A DNA stretch of 64,000 bases from Shinella zoogloeoides (GTDB taxonomy: Bacteria > Pseudomonadota > Alphaproteobacteria > Rhizobiales > Rhizobiaceae), in contig NZ_CP093528.1 of NCBI RefSeq assembly GCF_022682305.1, forward strand, positions 2,369,501-2,433,500, in the 5' to 3' direction. A program made the translations under genes and the position numbers. Positions 43,036 to 51,873 of the stretch are shown one piece after another. Every line of letters starts with the position of its first letter. Position 1 is the first letter of the stretch. The notes under the pieces were generated by a model that saw nothing but the letters and a program-made list of their open reading frames with translations, did no database searches and had not been told where the DNA came from.

Positions 43036-44659
43036 TCTTCTTTCCGTCCGCAATCTCAAGATCGAGGCGACGAGCTACCCGCCCGGCGAGCCGCCGAGGA
43101 ACGTTACTCTTGTCGAGGGCGTGAACTTCGATGTGCAGAAGGGCAAGGTGCTCGGTCTTATCGGCGAATCCGGGGCCGGCAAGTCCACCATCGGCCTTAC
43201 CGCCCTCGCCTACGGGCGCGGCGGAGTGCGCATCACCGGCGGCGAGGTAAAGCTGAACGGCGAGGATCTCCTGAAGCTCTCGCCGGCCGGCATCCGCAAG
43301 GTGCGCGGCTGCAAGGTCTGCTACGTCGCGCAGTCGGCGGCGGCAGCCTTCAATCCCGCCCATCGGCTCGGCGAGCAGGTGATCGAGGCATCGCTGAAGC
43401 ACGGTGTCATGAGCCGCGCGGACGCGGAAAAGCGCGCGCTCTACCTCTTCAAGGTGCTCGGCCTGCCCAACCCGGAAACCTTCGGCCAGCGCTATCCGCA
43501 CCAGGTCTCCGGCGGCCAGCTGCAGCGCGCCATGACCGCCATGGCGCTCTGCCCCAACCCGGAGCTGATCATCTTCGACGAGCCGACCACCGCGCTCGAC
43601 GTGACGACGCAGATCGACGTGCTCGCCGCCATCAAGCACGCCATCGAGGAAACCCACACGGCCGCGCTCTACATCACCCACGACCTTGCCGTCGTGGCAC
43701 AGATCACGGACGACATCCTCGTGCTCCGGCATGGCAAGATGGTGGAATACGGCTCGGTGCAGCAGATCATCGAAGAGCCGAGAGAGGACTACACCCGCGC
43801 CCTCGTCAACGTGCGCGGCACCGGCCGGGACGAAGCACCCGACCAGACGGACACGCTCCTGAAAGTGGAGAATGTCACCGCCGGCTATTCCAACGGCTTC
43901 AAGGTGCTGCAGAACGTGTCGCTGCACCTGCCGAAGGGCCAGACGCTGGCGGTGGTGGGCGAATCCGGCTCGGGCAAGTCCACCCTCGCCCGCGTCATCA
44001 CCGGCCTGCTCCCCCCACAGGAGGGCACGATCAGCTTCGACGGCAAGCCCTTGCCGCGGGCGCTGAAGGGCCGGTCGAACGACGAGCTTCGCCGCGTCCA
44101 GATGATCTACCAGATGGCCGACACCGCGATGAACCCGCGCCAGACGGTGCGCGACATCATCGGCCGCCCCCTCACCTTCTACTATGGCATGCGCGGCCGG
44201 GAGAAGACGGAGCGGGTGAAGGAACTGCTCGACCAGATCGAGATGGGCGGCCGCTTCGCCGACCGCTACCCGGCCGAGCTTTCCGGCGGCCAGAAGCAGC
44301 GCGTCGCCATCGCAAGGGCGCTCGCGGCCAAGCCCGAACTCATCCTGTGCGACGAGCCGACCTCCGCGCTCGACCCGCTGGTGGCCGAGGGCATCCTGAA
44401 GCTTCTCCTGAAGCTGCAGGAGGAAACGCATGTCTCCTACATGTTCATCACCCACGACATCGCCATCGTGCGCGCGATTGCCGACAGCGTGGCCGTGATG
44501 CACCGGGGGCGCCTCGTGCGCTTCGGCCCAAAATCGAAGGTGCTCACGCCGCCCTTCGACGACTATACGGACCTGCTGCTGAAATCCGTGCCCGAAATGG
44601 AGATCGGCTGGCTGGAGCGGGTGCTCAAGACGCGGCGCATGGAGAGCGCCGGGAACTGA
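43028..44659 (+). CDS. Fused dual ABC ATPase, DppD-DppF type
   Basis: A 543-residue protein with two complete nucleotide-binding domains. The first has Walker A GESGAGKST (near 47), signature VSGGQLQRAM and Walker B LIIFDEPTTALD. The second starts near residue 280, with GESGSGKST, signature LSGGQKQRVAIARAL and ILCDEPTSALD. Such fusions replace the separate DppD and DppF subunits. It is the last gene of the carnitine operon; a strong terminator starts 8 bases after the stop. Confidence 0.93.
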   Translation: MPDLLSVRNLKIEATSYPPGEPPRNVTLVEGVNFDVQKGKVLGLIGESGAGKSTIGLTALAYGRGGVRITGGEVKLNGEDLLKLSPAGIRKVRGCKVCYVAQSAAAAFNPAHRLGEQVIEASLKHGVMSRADAEKRALYLFKVLGLPNPETFGQRYPHQVSGGQLQRAMTAMALCPNPELIIFDEPTTALDVTTQIDVLAAIKHAIEETHTAALYITHDLAVVAQITDDILVLRHGKMVEYGSVQQIIEEPREDYTRALVNVRGTGRDEAPDQTDTLLKVENVTAGYSNGFKVLQNVSLHLPKGQTLAVVGESGSGKSTLARVITGLLPPQEGTISFDGKPLPRALKGRSNDELRRVQMIYQMADTAMNPRQTVRDIIGRPLTFYYGMRGREKTERVKELLDQIEMGGRFADRYPAELSGGQKQRVAIARALAAKPELILCDEPTSALDPLVAEGILKLLLKLQEETHVSYMFITHDIAIVRAIADSVAVMHRGRLVRFGPKSKVLTPPFDDYTDLLLKSVPEMEIGWLERVLKTRRMESAGN

Positions 44660-44666
44660 TGGAAGG

Positions 44667-44695
44667 CGGGCGGCTTGGGCCGCCCGTTCTTTTTT
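44667..44695 (+). terminator. Rho-independent terminator of the carnitine operon
   Basis: An 8-bp stem CGGGCGGC/GCCGCCCG with a TTGG loop is followed by TTCTTTTTT. It is placed directly after the dual ATPase stop codon, as a textbook terminator. Confidence 0.93.
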
Positions 44696-44700
44696 GCGTG

Positions 44701-44764
44701 GCCCCTCATCCGGCCTGGCAGCCTCCTTTTCCCCGCTTGCGGGGAGAGAGTTAGGGGAAGGGTC
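44701..44764. repeat. Partial rhizobial palindromic repeat (copy D)
   Basis: A half-length member of the 19074/33521/35199 family. It has the GCCCCTCATCCGG end and one hairpin (CCCCGCTTGCGGGG), but a degenerate other end (TTAGGGGAAGGGTC). It lies between convergent genes, next to the terminator. Confidence 0.65.
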
Positions 44765-44809
44765 AACGCCTCAAGCGCAGAGGCCAGCAACAGGCTCCAC
44801 GCCCACCTC

Positions 44810-45160
44810 TCAATTCTGCGTGCAGGTCACATCCCCGAGCCGGCTTGCCGATTCCCCCTCGACACTCACCGTCTCCTCGCCCCGCGCCGTGCAATTGCCC
44901 TTCTCGCCGACGCCGCTGCGGAATTTCACCATGGGCTGGCCCTCGATCATCACGCTCGGCACGATCTCGTAGAGTTCCGGCGGGCAGTTCACCACGTCGG
45001 AAAGCCGCAGCGCCGGCGCGCCGCCGATGAAGACGCTCTTGGAGCCGGACATGGCGCAGGAGGGAATGGGCGCGGGAGCGTCGTCGGCAAGGGAGGGCGA
45101 CGGCATGGCCGCCGCAATGCCGAGCATCAGGACGGCGGCCGAAAGCTGCTGGAATTTCAT
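44810..45160 (-). CDS. Exported PAAR-like small protein
   Basis: A 116-residue protein with a clear Sec signal peptide (MKFQQLSAAVLMLGIAAAM...SLA, about 25 residues). Two PAAR-type repeats follow: SVFIGGAPALRLSDVVNC and VSVEGESASRLGDVTC, with a similar middle strand (SVMIEGQPMVKF). PAAR proteins normally cap type VI secretion spikes and are not exported by Sec; no such genes are nearby. It is the last of three overlapping genes after an esterase and an ACT-domain protein. Its function is not known. Confidence 0.75.
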   Translation of the reverse strand: MKFQQLSAAVLMLGIAAAMPSPSLADDAPAPIPSCAMSGSKSVFIGGAPALRLSDVVNCPPELYEIVPSVMIEGQPMVKFRSGVGEKGNCTARGEETVSVEGESASRLGDVTCTQN

Positions 45161-45576
45161 CGTGCTTCTCCCTTGTCACATGCCGCGCGGGATAGCGCCC
45201 GCAGCGTTTCGAGCGCCCGTTCGGCATCCCGCTCCGGCACGAATATATGGTCGTGATGGAAGGCGGCAACCACATTGGCGCTGATGCCCGCCTTCGTCAA
45301 AGCCGTGGCGAAGGCCGCCGTCAGCCCCACGGCCTCCAGCGAGGAATGCACGGTGAGCGTGATCATGCGCATCGGCGCGCTGGCGGAAAGCCCTTCCGCG
45401 GCCTCGGCGGGCAGGATCAGCGTCACCCCCTCCTCCTCCCGAAAGAGGCCGATGGGGCCGCGCGCAAGATAAGTCGCGATCTCCGGGGCCGGCACGCTCG
45501 CGTAGACGAAACGGCCCACCGCCAGCGCCGGCTCCATGGTCGCCAGCAGTTCGTCGAGATCGGTGACGCCGCTCAT
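45157..45576 (-). CDS. ACT-domain protein
   Basis: A 139-residue protein with tandem ACT-like halves. The segment MITLTVHSSLEAVGLTAAFATAL matches the small stand-alone ACT proteins sometimes labelled DUF2241/ACT_7. Such proteins probably bind amino acids and regulate something, but no specific target is known. It overlaps the genes on both sides by four bases (ATGA), so it is in an operon with the esterase and the PAAR-like protein. Confidence 0.8.
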   Translation of the reverse strand: MSGVTDLDELLATMEPALAVGRFVYASVPAPEIATYLARGPIGLFREEEGVTLILPAEAAEGLSASAPMRMITLTVHSSLEAVGLTAAFATALTKAGISANVVAAFHHDHIFVPERDAERALETLRALSRAACDKGEAR

Positions 45577-46484
45577 GGATTGGCCATCCGGCGCACGGCG
45601 TCGCAGAGCGCCGCAAAACCGGCCTTCGCGCCCTCGCTCATGAAGCGGGCACGCAGCCAGGCGTGGATCATCTGCCTCTCCTCCCGATACTCCACCGGCA
45701 CGCCGGCAAGGATCAGCCGCGCCGCATAGGCGCGGGCGTCATCGCGCAACGGATCGAAAAAGGCGCCGGTGATGAAGGCCGGCGGCAGGCCGGCGAGATT
45801 TTCCGCACGCAGCGGAAAGGCATGGACCGCATCTTCCGGCGCCTTGTAGACCTCGCGATAATAGGCGACGTCGGCGGTCGAAAGCCCGGGCGCCTCGGCC
45901 ATCTCGACATAGGAACCGGACACGAGATCGCCGCCGAGGCCGGGATAGACCAGCGCCTGCCCCGCAACGCCCTTCAGCCCCTCGTCCCGCGCCTTCAGCA
46001 CGAGACCGGCCGCAAGGTTGCCGCCGGCGCTGTCGCCGATCATCACGACCGGATGGCGTTCCAGCAGAAGCTCCATCAGAACCGCCCAACAATCGTCGAA
46101 GGCGGCGGGCCAGGCATGTTCCGGCGAAAGCCGGTAATCGACCGAGACGAGTTCCGCCCCGGCCGCCTCGGCGATCTCGGCGCAGATCGCATCGTGGCTG
46201 TCCAGCGAGCCGACGACGAAGCCGCCGCCATGGATATAGAAGAGCCGCGTTTCGCTCGTCACCCGCGCCGGACAATAGCGGCGCACCGGAATGCGTCCCG
46301 CCACCAGTCCGTCCCGCTTGGCCATGCCGGCCGGCGGCGGCGCGTCGAAGGCGGCGCAGAGCGCGTCATACCAGGCGCGCTGCTGCACGATGTCGGCATC
46401 GACGGCGTCGGCGGGGTAGAAATCCTCGCAGCGCTTGTGGAAGGCAAGAATGCCCGGCTCGGTCGGCATGGGGCGTTCGGTCAT
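45573..46484 (-). CDS. Alpha/beta hydrolase (HSL-type esterase)
   Basis: A 303-residue hormone-sensitive-lipase-type esterase. It has the oxyanion motif YIHGGGFVVG (about 83-92), nucleophile GDSAGGN (about 149-155), the acid in FFDPLRDDA and the His in QMIHAW. The substrate is unknown. The start is ATG 46484; an alternative ATG five codons on is possible. It is divergent from the LysR gene, with 123 bases between. Confidence 0.88.
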   Translation of the reverse strand: MTERPMPTEPGILAFHKRCEDFYPADAVDADIVQQRAWYDALCAAFDAPPPAGMAKRDGLVAGRIPVRRYCPARVTSETRLFYIHGGGFVVGSLDSHDAICAEIAEAAGAELVSVDYRLSPEHAWPAAFDDCWAVLMELLLERHPVVMIGDSAGGNLAAGLVLKARDEGLKGVAGQALVYPGLGGDLVSGSYVEMAEAPGLSTADVAYYREVYKAPEDAVHAFPLRAENLAGLPPAFITGAFFDPLRDDARAYAARLILAGVPVEYREERQMIHAWLRARFMSEGAKAGFAALCDAVRRMANP

Positions 46485-46607
46485 GGCGGCTCCTTGTCGT
46501 TGGAGACATCATAGCAGGGCGGCGCGGGTCGGGTTTGCGGACCTACGCCTTTTCCCGGCCTTTTTCCACGACTTGCCTCCCCGCCGCCCGTCCTATTAAG
46601 TGCCGCC

Positions 46608-47516
46608 ATGGCTTTCACCTTCCGGCAATTGCAATATTTCGTCGCCGTCGCGGAACAGGGATCCGTGACGCGGGCTGCGCAAAACCTGTCGATCTCGCAA
46701 TCCTCGATCACCGAGGCGATCAAGGAACTCGAATCGGATCTCGGCGTCGAACTCTTCGAGCGCCACCCACGCGGGCTGACGACGACGCATAACGGCCACC
46801 AGTTCCTGCGCCATGCGACGAAAATCCTCGCCAATGTCTCCGATGCCCGCCGCTCCTTCTCCGACAACCGCGCACCGGAAAAAGGTCAGCTCAACCTCGG
46901 CGTCACCTCGCTCGTCGCCGGCTACGTGCTGTCGGACCTGCTCTCGCGCTACCGCCGCGCCTTCCCCGGCATCGATGTCAGCGCCATCGAGGACAACGGC
47001 TCCTATCTGGAGCATCTGCTGGTCGGCGGGGAGCTGGACGTCGCCGTCATGGTCATCTCCAACCTGCGCGACCGCATGGCACTGCAGGCGGAGATCATCG
47101 AGACCTCCCCCTACCGGCTTTGGCTGCCGATCGGGCATCCGCTCGTCTCGGCCGATATCATCTCCGTCAGCGATATCGCCAAGGAGCCGCTGATCATGCT
47201 GACGGTGGACGAAATCGAGGAGAATACCGGCAAGCTGCTGAGCGCGCTCGGCGCGCGCCCGCATGTCGCCTTCCGCACCCGCTCGGTGGAAGCGGTGCGC
47301 AGCCTCGTGGCGACGGGCGCGGGCATCGCGCTCCTGCCCGACCTCGTCTACCGCCCCTGGTCGCTGGAAGGCGACCGCATCGAAAGCCGCGACGTTTCCG
47401 GCGCGTTGCCGGTGGTGCAGATCGGCATGGTCTGGCGCAAAGGCTCCGGCCTGCCGCAGGCGGCGCGCGATTTCGTGGGGCTGGCGGAAGCGCTCAGAAG
47501 CGGCCGAGGCCGCTAA
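46608..47516 (+). CDS. LysR-family transcriptional regulator
   Basis: A 302-residue LysR protein with an N-terminal winged HTH (FRQLQYFVAVAEQGSVTRAAQNLSIS... region, residues 5-62) and a periplasmic-binding-like effector domain (about 92-300). It lies 172 bases upstream of a polyamine-type ABC operon on the same strand. A T-N11-A dyad lies in the gap, so it probably controls that operon. Divergent control of the esterase is also possible. Confidence 0.9.
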   Translation: MAFTFRQLQYFVAVAEQGSVTRAAQNLSISQSSITEAIKELESDLGVELFERHPRGLTTTHNGHQFLRHATKILANVSDARRSFSDNRAPEKGQLNLGVTSLVAGYVLSDLLSRYRRAFPGIDVSAIEDNGSYLEHLLVGGELDVAVMVISNLRDRMALQAEIIETSPYRLWLPIGHPLVSADIISVSDIAKEPLIMLTVDEIEENTGKLLSALGARPHVAFRTRSVEAVRSLVATGAGIALLPDLVYRPWSLEGDRIESRDVSGALPVVQIGMVWRKGSGLPQAARDFVGLAEALRSGRGR

Positions 47517-47538
47517 TTCCCACGCATGTCCGGGCGCA

Positions 47539-47570
47539 GAACCGCTCCGCACTTTTGCTGGTGCGCTTTA
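47539..47570. repeat. Fragment of a rhizobial short repeat
   Basis: GAACCGCTCCGCACTTTT followed by GCTGG...CTTTA matches a second fragment at 53381 (GAAACCGCTTCGCACTTTT, CCGG...CTTTA). Variants of this sequence are common between genes in rhizobia, to my knowledge. No function is clear. Confidence 0.5.
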
Positions 47571-47574
47571 GCTT

Positions 47575-47587
47575 TCGGAATTTCCGA
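47575..47587 (+). promoter_or_regulatory. Candidate LysR box upstream of the Ydc-like ABC operon
   Basis: TCGGAA-T-TTCCGA is a perfect dyad that fits the T-N11-A rule of LysR regulators. It lies 102 bases before the binding-protein start and 59 bases after the LysR gene. Confidence 0.55.
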
Positions 47588-47688
47588 TACCGGCATTCTG
47601 ATTAATGAATTTGCGAAAGCGGCAAAATCGCGGCACCTTTCCTTTCGGGAACAATACCGCTCAAAGCGGATCAAACCGGGAGACTGTC

Positions 47689-48849
47689 ATGAAGCGACTT
47701 CTGCATTCCTGCACCGCGCTTACCCTTTCGCTCGCCTTCGCCACCGCCGCCATCGCCCAGGAGCCGCTGAAGGAGCTTGGCCCCGGTGAGGGCGAGGTCT
47801 CCATCGTCGCCTGGGCCGGCTATATCGAGCGCGGCGAGACGGACAAGGCCTATGACTGGGTCACCGACTTCGAGAAGAAGACGAACTGCAAGGTGACGGT
47901 GAAGACCGCCGCGACCTCGGACGAAATGGTCGCGCTGATGAACGAAGGCGGTTTCGACCTCGTCACCGCCTCGGGCGACGCCTCGCTCCGCCTCGTCGCC
48001 GGCAAGCGCGTGCAGCCGATCAACACCGACCTCATCCCGAGCTGGAAGACCATCGACGAGCGCCTGCAGAACGCGCCCTGGCATACGGTGAACGGCGTTC
48101 ACTACGGCACGCCCTATCTCTGGGGCCCCAATATCCTGATGTACAACACGGAAGCCTTCAAGGGCGAGGCGCCGAAGAGCTGGAAGGTCGTCTTCGAGGA
48201 GATGACGTTGCCGGACGGCAAGTCCAACAAGGGCCGCGTGCAGGCCTATGACGGCCCGATCCACATCGCCGACGCTGCCCAGTACCTGATGGCGCACAAG
48301 CCGGAACTCGGCATCAAGAACCCCTACGAGCTCAACGAAGACCAGTACAAGGCCGCGCTCGACCTGCTGCGCGTCCAGCGCACGCTCGTCGGCCGCTACT
48401 GGCACGATGCCATGATCCAGATCGACGACTTCAAGAACGAAGGCGTCGTCGCCTCCGGCTCCTGGCCGTTCCAGGTCAACCTCATGCAGGCGGAAAAGCA
48501 GCCGATCGCCTCGACCTTCCCGGAAGAGGGCGTGACGGGCTGGTCGGACACGACCATGCTGCATGCCGAAAGCCAGCATCCGAACTGCGCTTATATGTGG
48601 ATGGAGCATTCGCTGTCCGCCAAGGTGCAGGGTGACGCCGCCGCCTGGTTCGGCGCGGTTCCGTCCGTTCCGGCCGCCTGCAAGGGCAATGCGCTGCTGA
48701 CCGACGAAGGCTGCAAGACCAACGGCTACGAGAACTTCGACAAGATCGCCTTCTGGCGCACGCCGACGACGAAGTGCGAAAGCCAGGGCGAATGCGTGCC
48801 CTACCACCGCTGGGTCTCCGACTATATCGGCGTGATCGGCGGGCGCTAA
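47689..48849 (+). CDS. ABC transporter binding protein (YdcS/PotD-like)
   Basis: A 386-residue secreted binding protein with a Sec signal (MKRLLHSCTALTLSLAFATAAIAQ, 24 residues). The mature part has PotD-family strands VSIVAWAGYIERG and GFDLVTASGDASLRLVAG. Several Cys residues (CKVTVK, CAYMWM, CKGNALL, CKTNGY, KCESQGEC) suggest one or more disulfides. The start is ATG 47689, with GGGAG upstream. It is followed by repeat E before the ATPase gene. The probable ligand is a polyamine, GABA-like compound or quaternary amine, judged by the adjacent PatD-like enzyme. Confidence 0.88.
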   Translation: MKRLLHSCTALTLSLAFATAAIAQEPLKELGPGEGEVSIVAWAGYIERGETDKAYDWVTDFEKKTNCKVTVKTAATSDEMVALMNEGGFDLVTASGDASLRLVAGKRVQPINTDLIPSWKTIDERLQNAPWHTVNGVHYGTPYLWGPNILMYNTEAFKGEAPKSWKVVFEEMTLPDGKSNKGRVQAYDGPIHIADAAQYLMAHKPELGIKNPYELNEDQYKAALDLLRVQRTLVGRYWHDAMIQIDDFKNEGVVASGSWPFQVNLMQAEKQPIASTFPEEGVTGWSDTTMLHAESQHPNCAYMWMEHSLSAKVQGDAAAWFGAVPSVPAACKGNALLTDEGCKTNGYENFDKIAFWRTPTTKCESQGECVPYHRWVSDYIGVIGGR

Positions 48850-48878
48850 GGCACCAATCGGCGCGGCATACTCCCGCT

Positions 48879-49012
48879 AATCTCCCACCTTGAGGGGGAG
48901 ATGTCATCGAAGGTGACAGAGGGGGTGGCCGCGGAGCGGCAACATTCGACAATGCGGGCGGGCTTCCCCCCCCTCTGCCCTGCCGGGCATCTCCCCCTCA
49001 AGGGGGGAGATT
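48879..49012. repeat. Palindromic intergenic repeat of a second family (copy E)
   Basis: The element is about 134 bp, with inverted ends AATCTCCCACCTTGAGGGGG and CCCCCTCAAGGGGGGAGATT enclosing ACAGAGGGGG/CCCCCCTCTG. It differs from the family at 19074. It fills the 253-base gap between the binding-protein and ATPase genes; apart from a ribosome site, nothing else is visible in that gap. Confidence 0.8.
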
Positions 49013-49102
49013 GGATAGACGCGCCGTTTTCCTGCCCATGAACCTTTTACGATTGGCGCTCATACAAACGCCCATCGCCCAAGACCAACACCGGGAGCCC
49101 CC

Positions 49103-50098
49103 ATGACCGCCGTCCTGTTCCAGCAAGTATCCCGCCACTTCGGCGCCGTGCGCGCCGTCGACAGCGTGGATCTCGCCATTGCCGAGGGCGAGTTCTTCGC
49201 CATGCTCGGCCCGTCCGGCTCCGGCAAGACGACCTGCCTGCGCCTGATGGCCGGCTTCGAGCAGCCGACCTCCGGCCATATCGAGATCTTCGGCGAAACG
49301 GCGGAGGGCGTGCCGCCCTACCGGCGCAACGTCAACACGGTGTTCCAGGACTACGCCCTCTTCCCGCATCTCTCGATCCTGGAAAACGTCGCCTATGGCC
49401 TGATGGTCAAGGGCGTCGGCAAGGCCGAGCGGCTGAAGGCGGCGGAAGAGGCGCTCGCCATGGTGAAGCTGCCCGGCTACGGCACGCGCCGGCCCGGCCA
49501 GCTCTCCGGCGGCCAGCGCCAGCGCGTGGCGCTCGCAAGAGCGCTCGTCAACCGCCCCCGCGTTCTCCTCCTCGACGAACCGCTCGGCGCGCTCGATCTC
49601 AAGCTGCGCGAGCAGATGCAGGAAGAGCTGAAATCGCTCCAGAAATCCCTCGGCATCACCTTCGTCTTCGTCACGCATGACCAGGGCGAGGCGCTGTCGA
49701 TGGCCGACCGCATCGCCGTCTTCAGCGACGGCAAGATTCAGCAGCTCGGCACGCCGGAAGAGGTCTACAAGCGGCCACAGACGCGCTTCGTCGCCGATTT
49801 CGTCGGCTCCTCCAACGTGCTGCCGCCGGACTTCGTGGATGGCCTCGGATATGGAAAACACTATGCCAGCCTGCGCCCGGAGGACATCGCGCTCGGCGAC
49901 GGTCCGGGCCGCAAGCAGTTTTCCGGCCGCGTCACGGCGGCAAGCTTCCTCGGCGCGGCGAACCGCGTCACGGTGGAGGCGAACGGCGCGCGCATCGCCG
50001 CCATGCTGCCGGCCTCCATCACAGTTCCGGCCGAGGGCGAGACCGTCACCCTCTCCTTCCTGCCGCAGGACCTGCACACCATGGACGGCGCCCAATGA
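49103..50098 (+). CDS. ABC transporter ATP-binding protein (YdcT/PotA-like)
   Basis: A 331-residue ATPase with Walker A GPSGSGKTT (about 36-44), signature LSGGQRQRVALARAL, Walker B VLLLDEPLGALD and a short TOBE tail. It is preceded by CGGGAGCC. It overlaps the first permease gene in an ATGA. It energises the importer fed by the binding protein encoded at 47689. Confidence 0.93.
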   Translation: MTAVLFQQVSRHFGAVRAVDSVDLAIAEGEFFAMLGPSGSGKTTCLRLMAGFEQPTSGHIEIFGETAEGVPPYRRNVNTVFQDYALFPHLSILENVAYGLMVKGVGKAERLKAAEEALAMVKLPGYGTRRPGQLSGGQRQRVALARALVNRPRVLLLDEPLGALDLKLREQMQEELKSLQKSLGITFVFVTHDQGEALSMADRIAVFSDGKIQQLGTPEEVYKRPQTRFVADFVGSSNVLPPDFVDGLGYGKHYASLRPEDIALGDGPGRKQFSGRVTAASFLGAANRVTVEANGARIAAMLPASITVPAEGETVTLSFLPQDLHTMDGAQ

Positions 50099-51045
50099 GC
50101 ACCGTCACCGACACCTCCATCCTCGCGCGCCGGCAGGGCGTCTTCGGACGGCTTTCGGATTTCTTCTGGCGCAATCCGGGCATCCTGCTGCTCCTGATGC
50201 TGACGCCGCCGCTCCTCTGGCTCGGCGTCATCTATCTTGGCTCGCTCTTCGCGCTGCTCCTGCAGAGCTTCTTCTCGATCGACGATTTTTCCGGGCTGAT
50301 CAATTACGAGTTCACGCTCGCCACCTACCGGCAGCTCCTCATCCCGTCGAACTTCGACATCATCCTGCGCACCGTGCTCATGGCCGTGCTGGTGACGCTC
50401 GCCTCGGCGATCATCGCGTTCCCCATCGCCTATTATGCGGCGCGCTACGCCAAGGGAAAATGGAAGGTCATCTTCTATCTCGGCGTCATGCTGCCGCTGT
50501 GGTCGAGCTACCTCGTGAAAATCTATGCGTGGAAACTGATCCTCGCCAAGGAAGGCATCCTCACCTGGTTCTTCGCCAAGCTGCACCTGCTGTGGCTGCT
50601 CGATGCGTGGCTTGCCCTTCCGGTCGTCGGCGGCTCCTCGCTCTCCATCAGCTACACCGGCACCTTCATCGTCTTCATCTATGTCTGGATGCCCTTCATG
50701 ATCCTGCCGATCCAGGCCTCGCTGGAGCGCGTGCCCGGTAACCTGATCGAGGCGTCCGCCGATCTCGGCGGCAATCCCGGCCAGACCTTCCGCTACGTGC
50801 TCTTCCCGCTGGCGCTGCCCGGCATCATCGCCGGCTCGATCTTCACCTTCTCGCTGACACTGGGCGACTACATCATTCCGCAGATCATCGGCTCGTCGCG
50901 GCTGTTCATCGGCCAGGCGGTCTATGCCCAGCAGGGCACGGCCGGCAACATCCCGCTGGCCGCCGCCTTCTCCGTCGTGCCGATCGTCATCATGGGCCTC
51001 TATCTCTGGATGGCCAAGCGACAGGGAGCCTTCGATGCGCTCTGA
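50095..51045 (+). CDS. ABC transporter permease (YdcU/PotB-like)
   Basis: A 316-residue permease with six helices. The EAA loop is [17 protein letters not shown] (about 218-234). A periplasmic insert between helices 3 and 4 (about 165-185) is longer than usual for PotB. Its end overlaps the start of the second permease by 11 bases. Confidence 0.9.
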   Translation: MSTVTDTSILARRQGVFGRLSDFFWRNPGILLLLMLTPPLLWLGVIYLGSLFALLLQSFFSIDDFSGLINYEFTLATYRQLLIPSNFDIILRTVLMAVLVTLASAIIAFPIAYYAARYAKGKWKVIFYLGVMLPLWSSYLVKIYAWKLILAKEGILTWFFAKLHLLWLLDAWLALPVVGGSSLSISYTGTFIVFIYVWMPFMILPIQASLERVPGNLIEASADLGGNPGQTFRYVLFPLALPGIIAGSIFTFSLTLGDYIIPQIIGSSRLFIGQAVYAQQGTAGNIPLAAAFSVVPIVIMGLYLWMAKRQGAFDAL

Positions 51046-51850
51046 CAAGAACACCTCCGCCCCGCTCGGCCTGAAGATCGCGGCCGGCGCCGGCCTTGCC
51101 TTCCTGCACCTGCCGATCCTGCTCATCTTCCTCTATGCCTTCACCACGGAGGAGAAGAGCTACCAGTTCCCGCCGCCGGGCTATACGCTGCAATGGTTCG
51201 CCGTTGCCTGGAACCGGCCGGATGTCTGGGAGGCGATGGGGCTTTCCGTCCGCGTCGCGTCGATCTCGACGGCCGTCGCGCTGGTGCTCGGCACGCTCTG
51301 CGCCGCCGCCGTCTCCCGCACGCGCTTCTTCGGCCGCGAGACGATCTCGCTGCTGGTGATCCTGCCCATCGCGCTTCCCGGCATCATCACCGGCATCGCG
51401 CTGCGCTCGGCCTTTTCCTTCGCGGAGATCCCCTTCTCGTTCTGGACCATCGTGCTCGGCCACGCGACCTTCTGCGTCGTAGTCGTCTACAACAACGCTG
51501 TCGCCCGCTTCCGCCGCATCTCCGGCTCGCTGATCGAAGCCTCCATGGACCTCGGCGCCGACAGCTTCCAGACGTTCCGCTACGTCATCCTGCCGAATAT
51601 CGGCACGGCGCTGCTCGCCGGCGGGATGCTCGCCTTCGCGCTGTCCTTCGACGAGGTGATCGTCACCACCTTCACCGCCGGCCAGCAATCCACCCTGCCG
51701 ATCTGGATGCTCGAGGAACTCGTGCGCCCCCGCCAGCGGCCGGTGACGAACGTCGTCGCCATGGTGGTCGTGCTCGTCACCTTCCTGCCGATCCTCGGCG
51801 CCTACTATCTCACCCGCGACGGCGACCAGGTCGCCGGCGGCGGCAAATGA
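51035..51850 (+). CDS. ABC transporter permease (YdcV/PotC-like)
   Basis: A 271-residue permease with the EAA loop [17 protein letters not shown] (about 168-184) and [13 protein letters not shown], as in PotC/YdcV. The start is ATG 51035, inside the previous gene. The PatD-like dehydrogenase gene begins 23 bases after its stop. Confidence 0.9.
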   Translation: MRSDKNTSAPLGLKIAAGAGLAFLHLPILLIFLYAFTTEEKSYQFPPPGYTLQWFAVAWNRPDVWEAMGLSVRVASISTAVALVLGTLCAAAVSRTRFFGRETISLLVILPIALPGIITGIALRSAFSFAEIPFSFWTIVLGHATFCVVVVYNNAVARFRRISGSLIEASMDLGADSFQTFRYVILPNIGTALLAGGMLAFALSFDEVIVTTFTAGQQSTLPIWMLEELVRPRQRPVTNVVAMVVVLVTFLPILGAYYLTRDGDQVAGGGK

Positions 51851-51873
51851 ACCAAACGACAAGGGAGAACATC

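Noticed and set aside
44810..45160. Type VI secretion spike component
   Set aside because: The protein carries a Sec signal peptide, and no Hcp, VgrG or Tss genes are visible.
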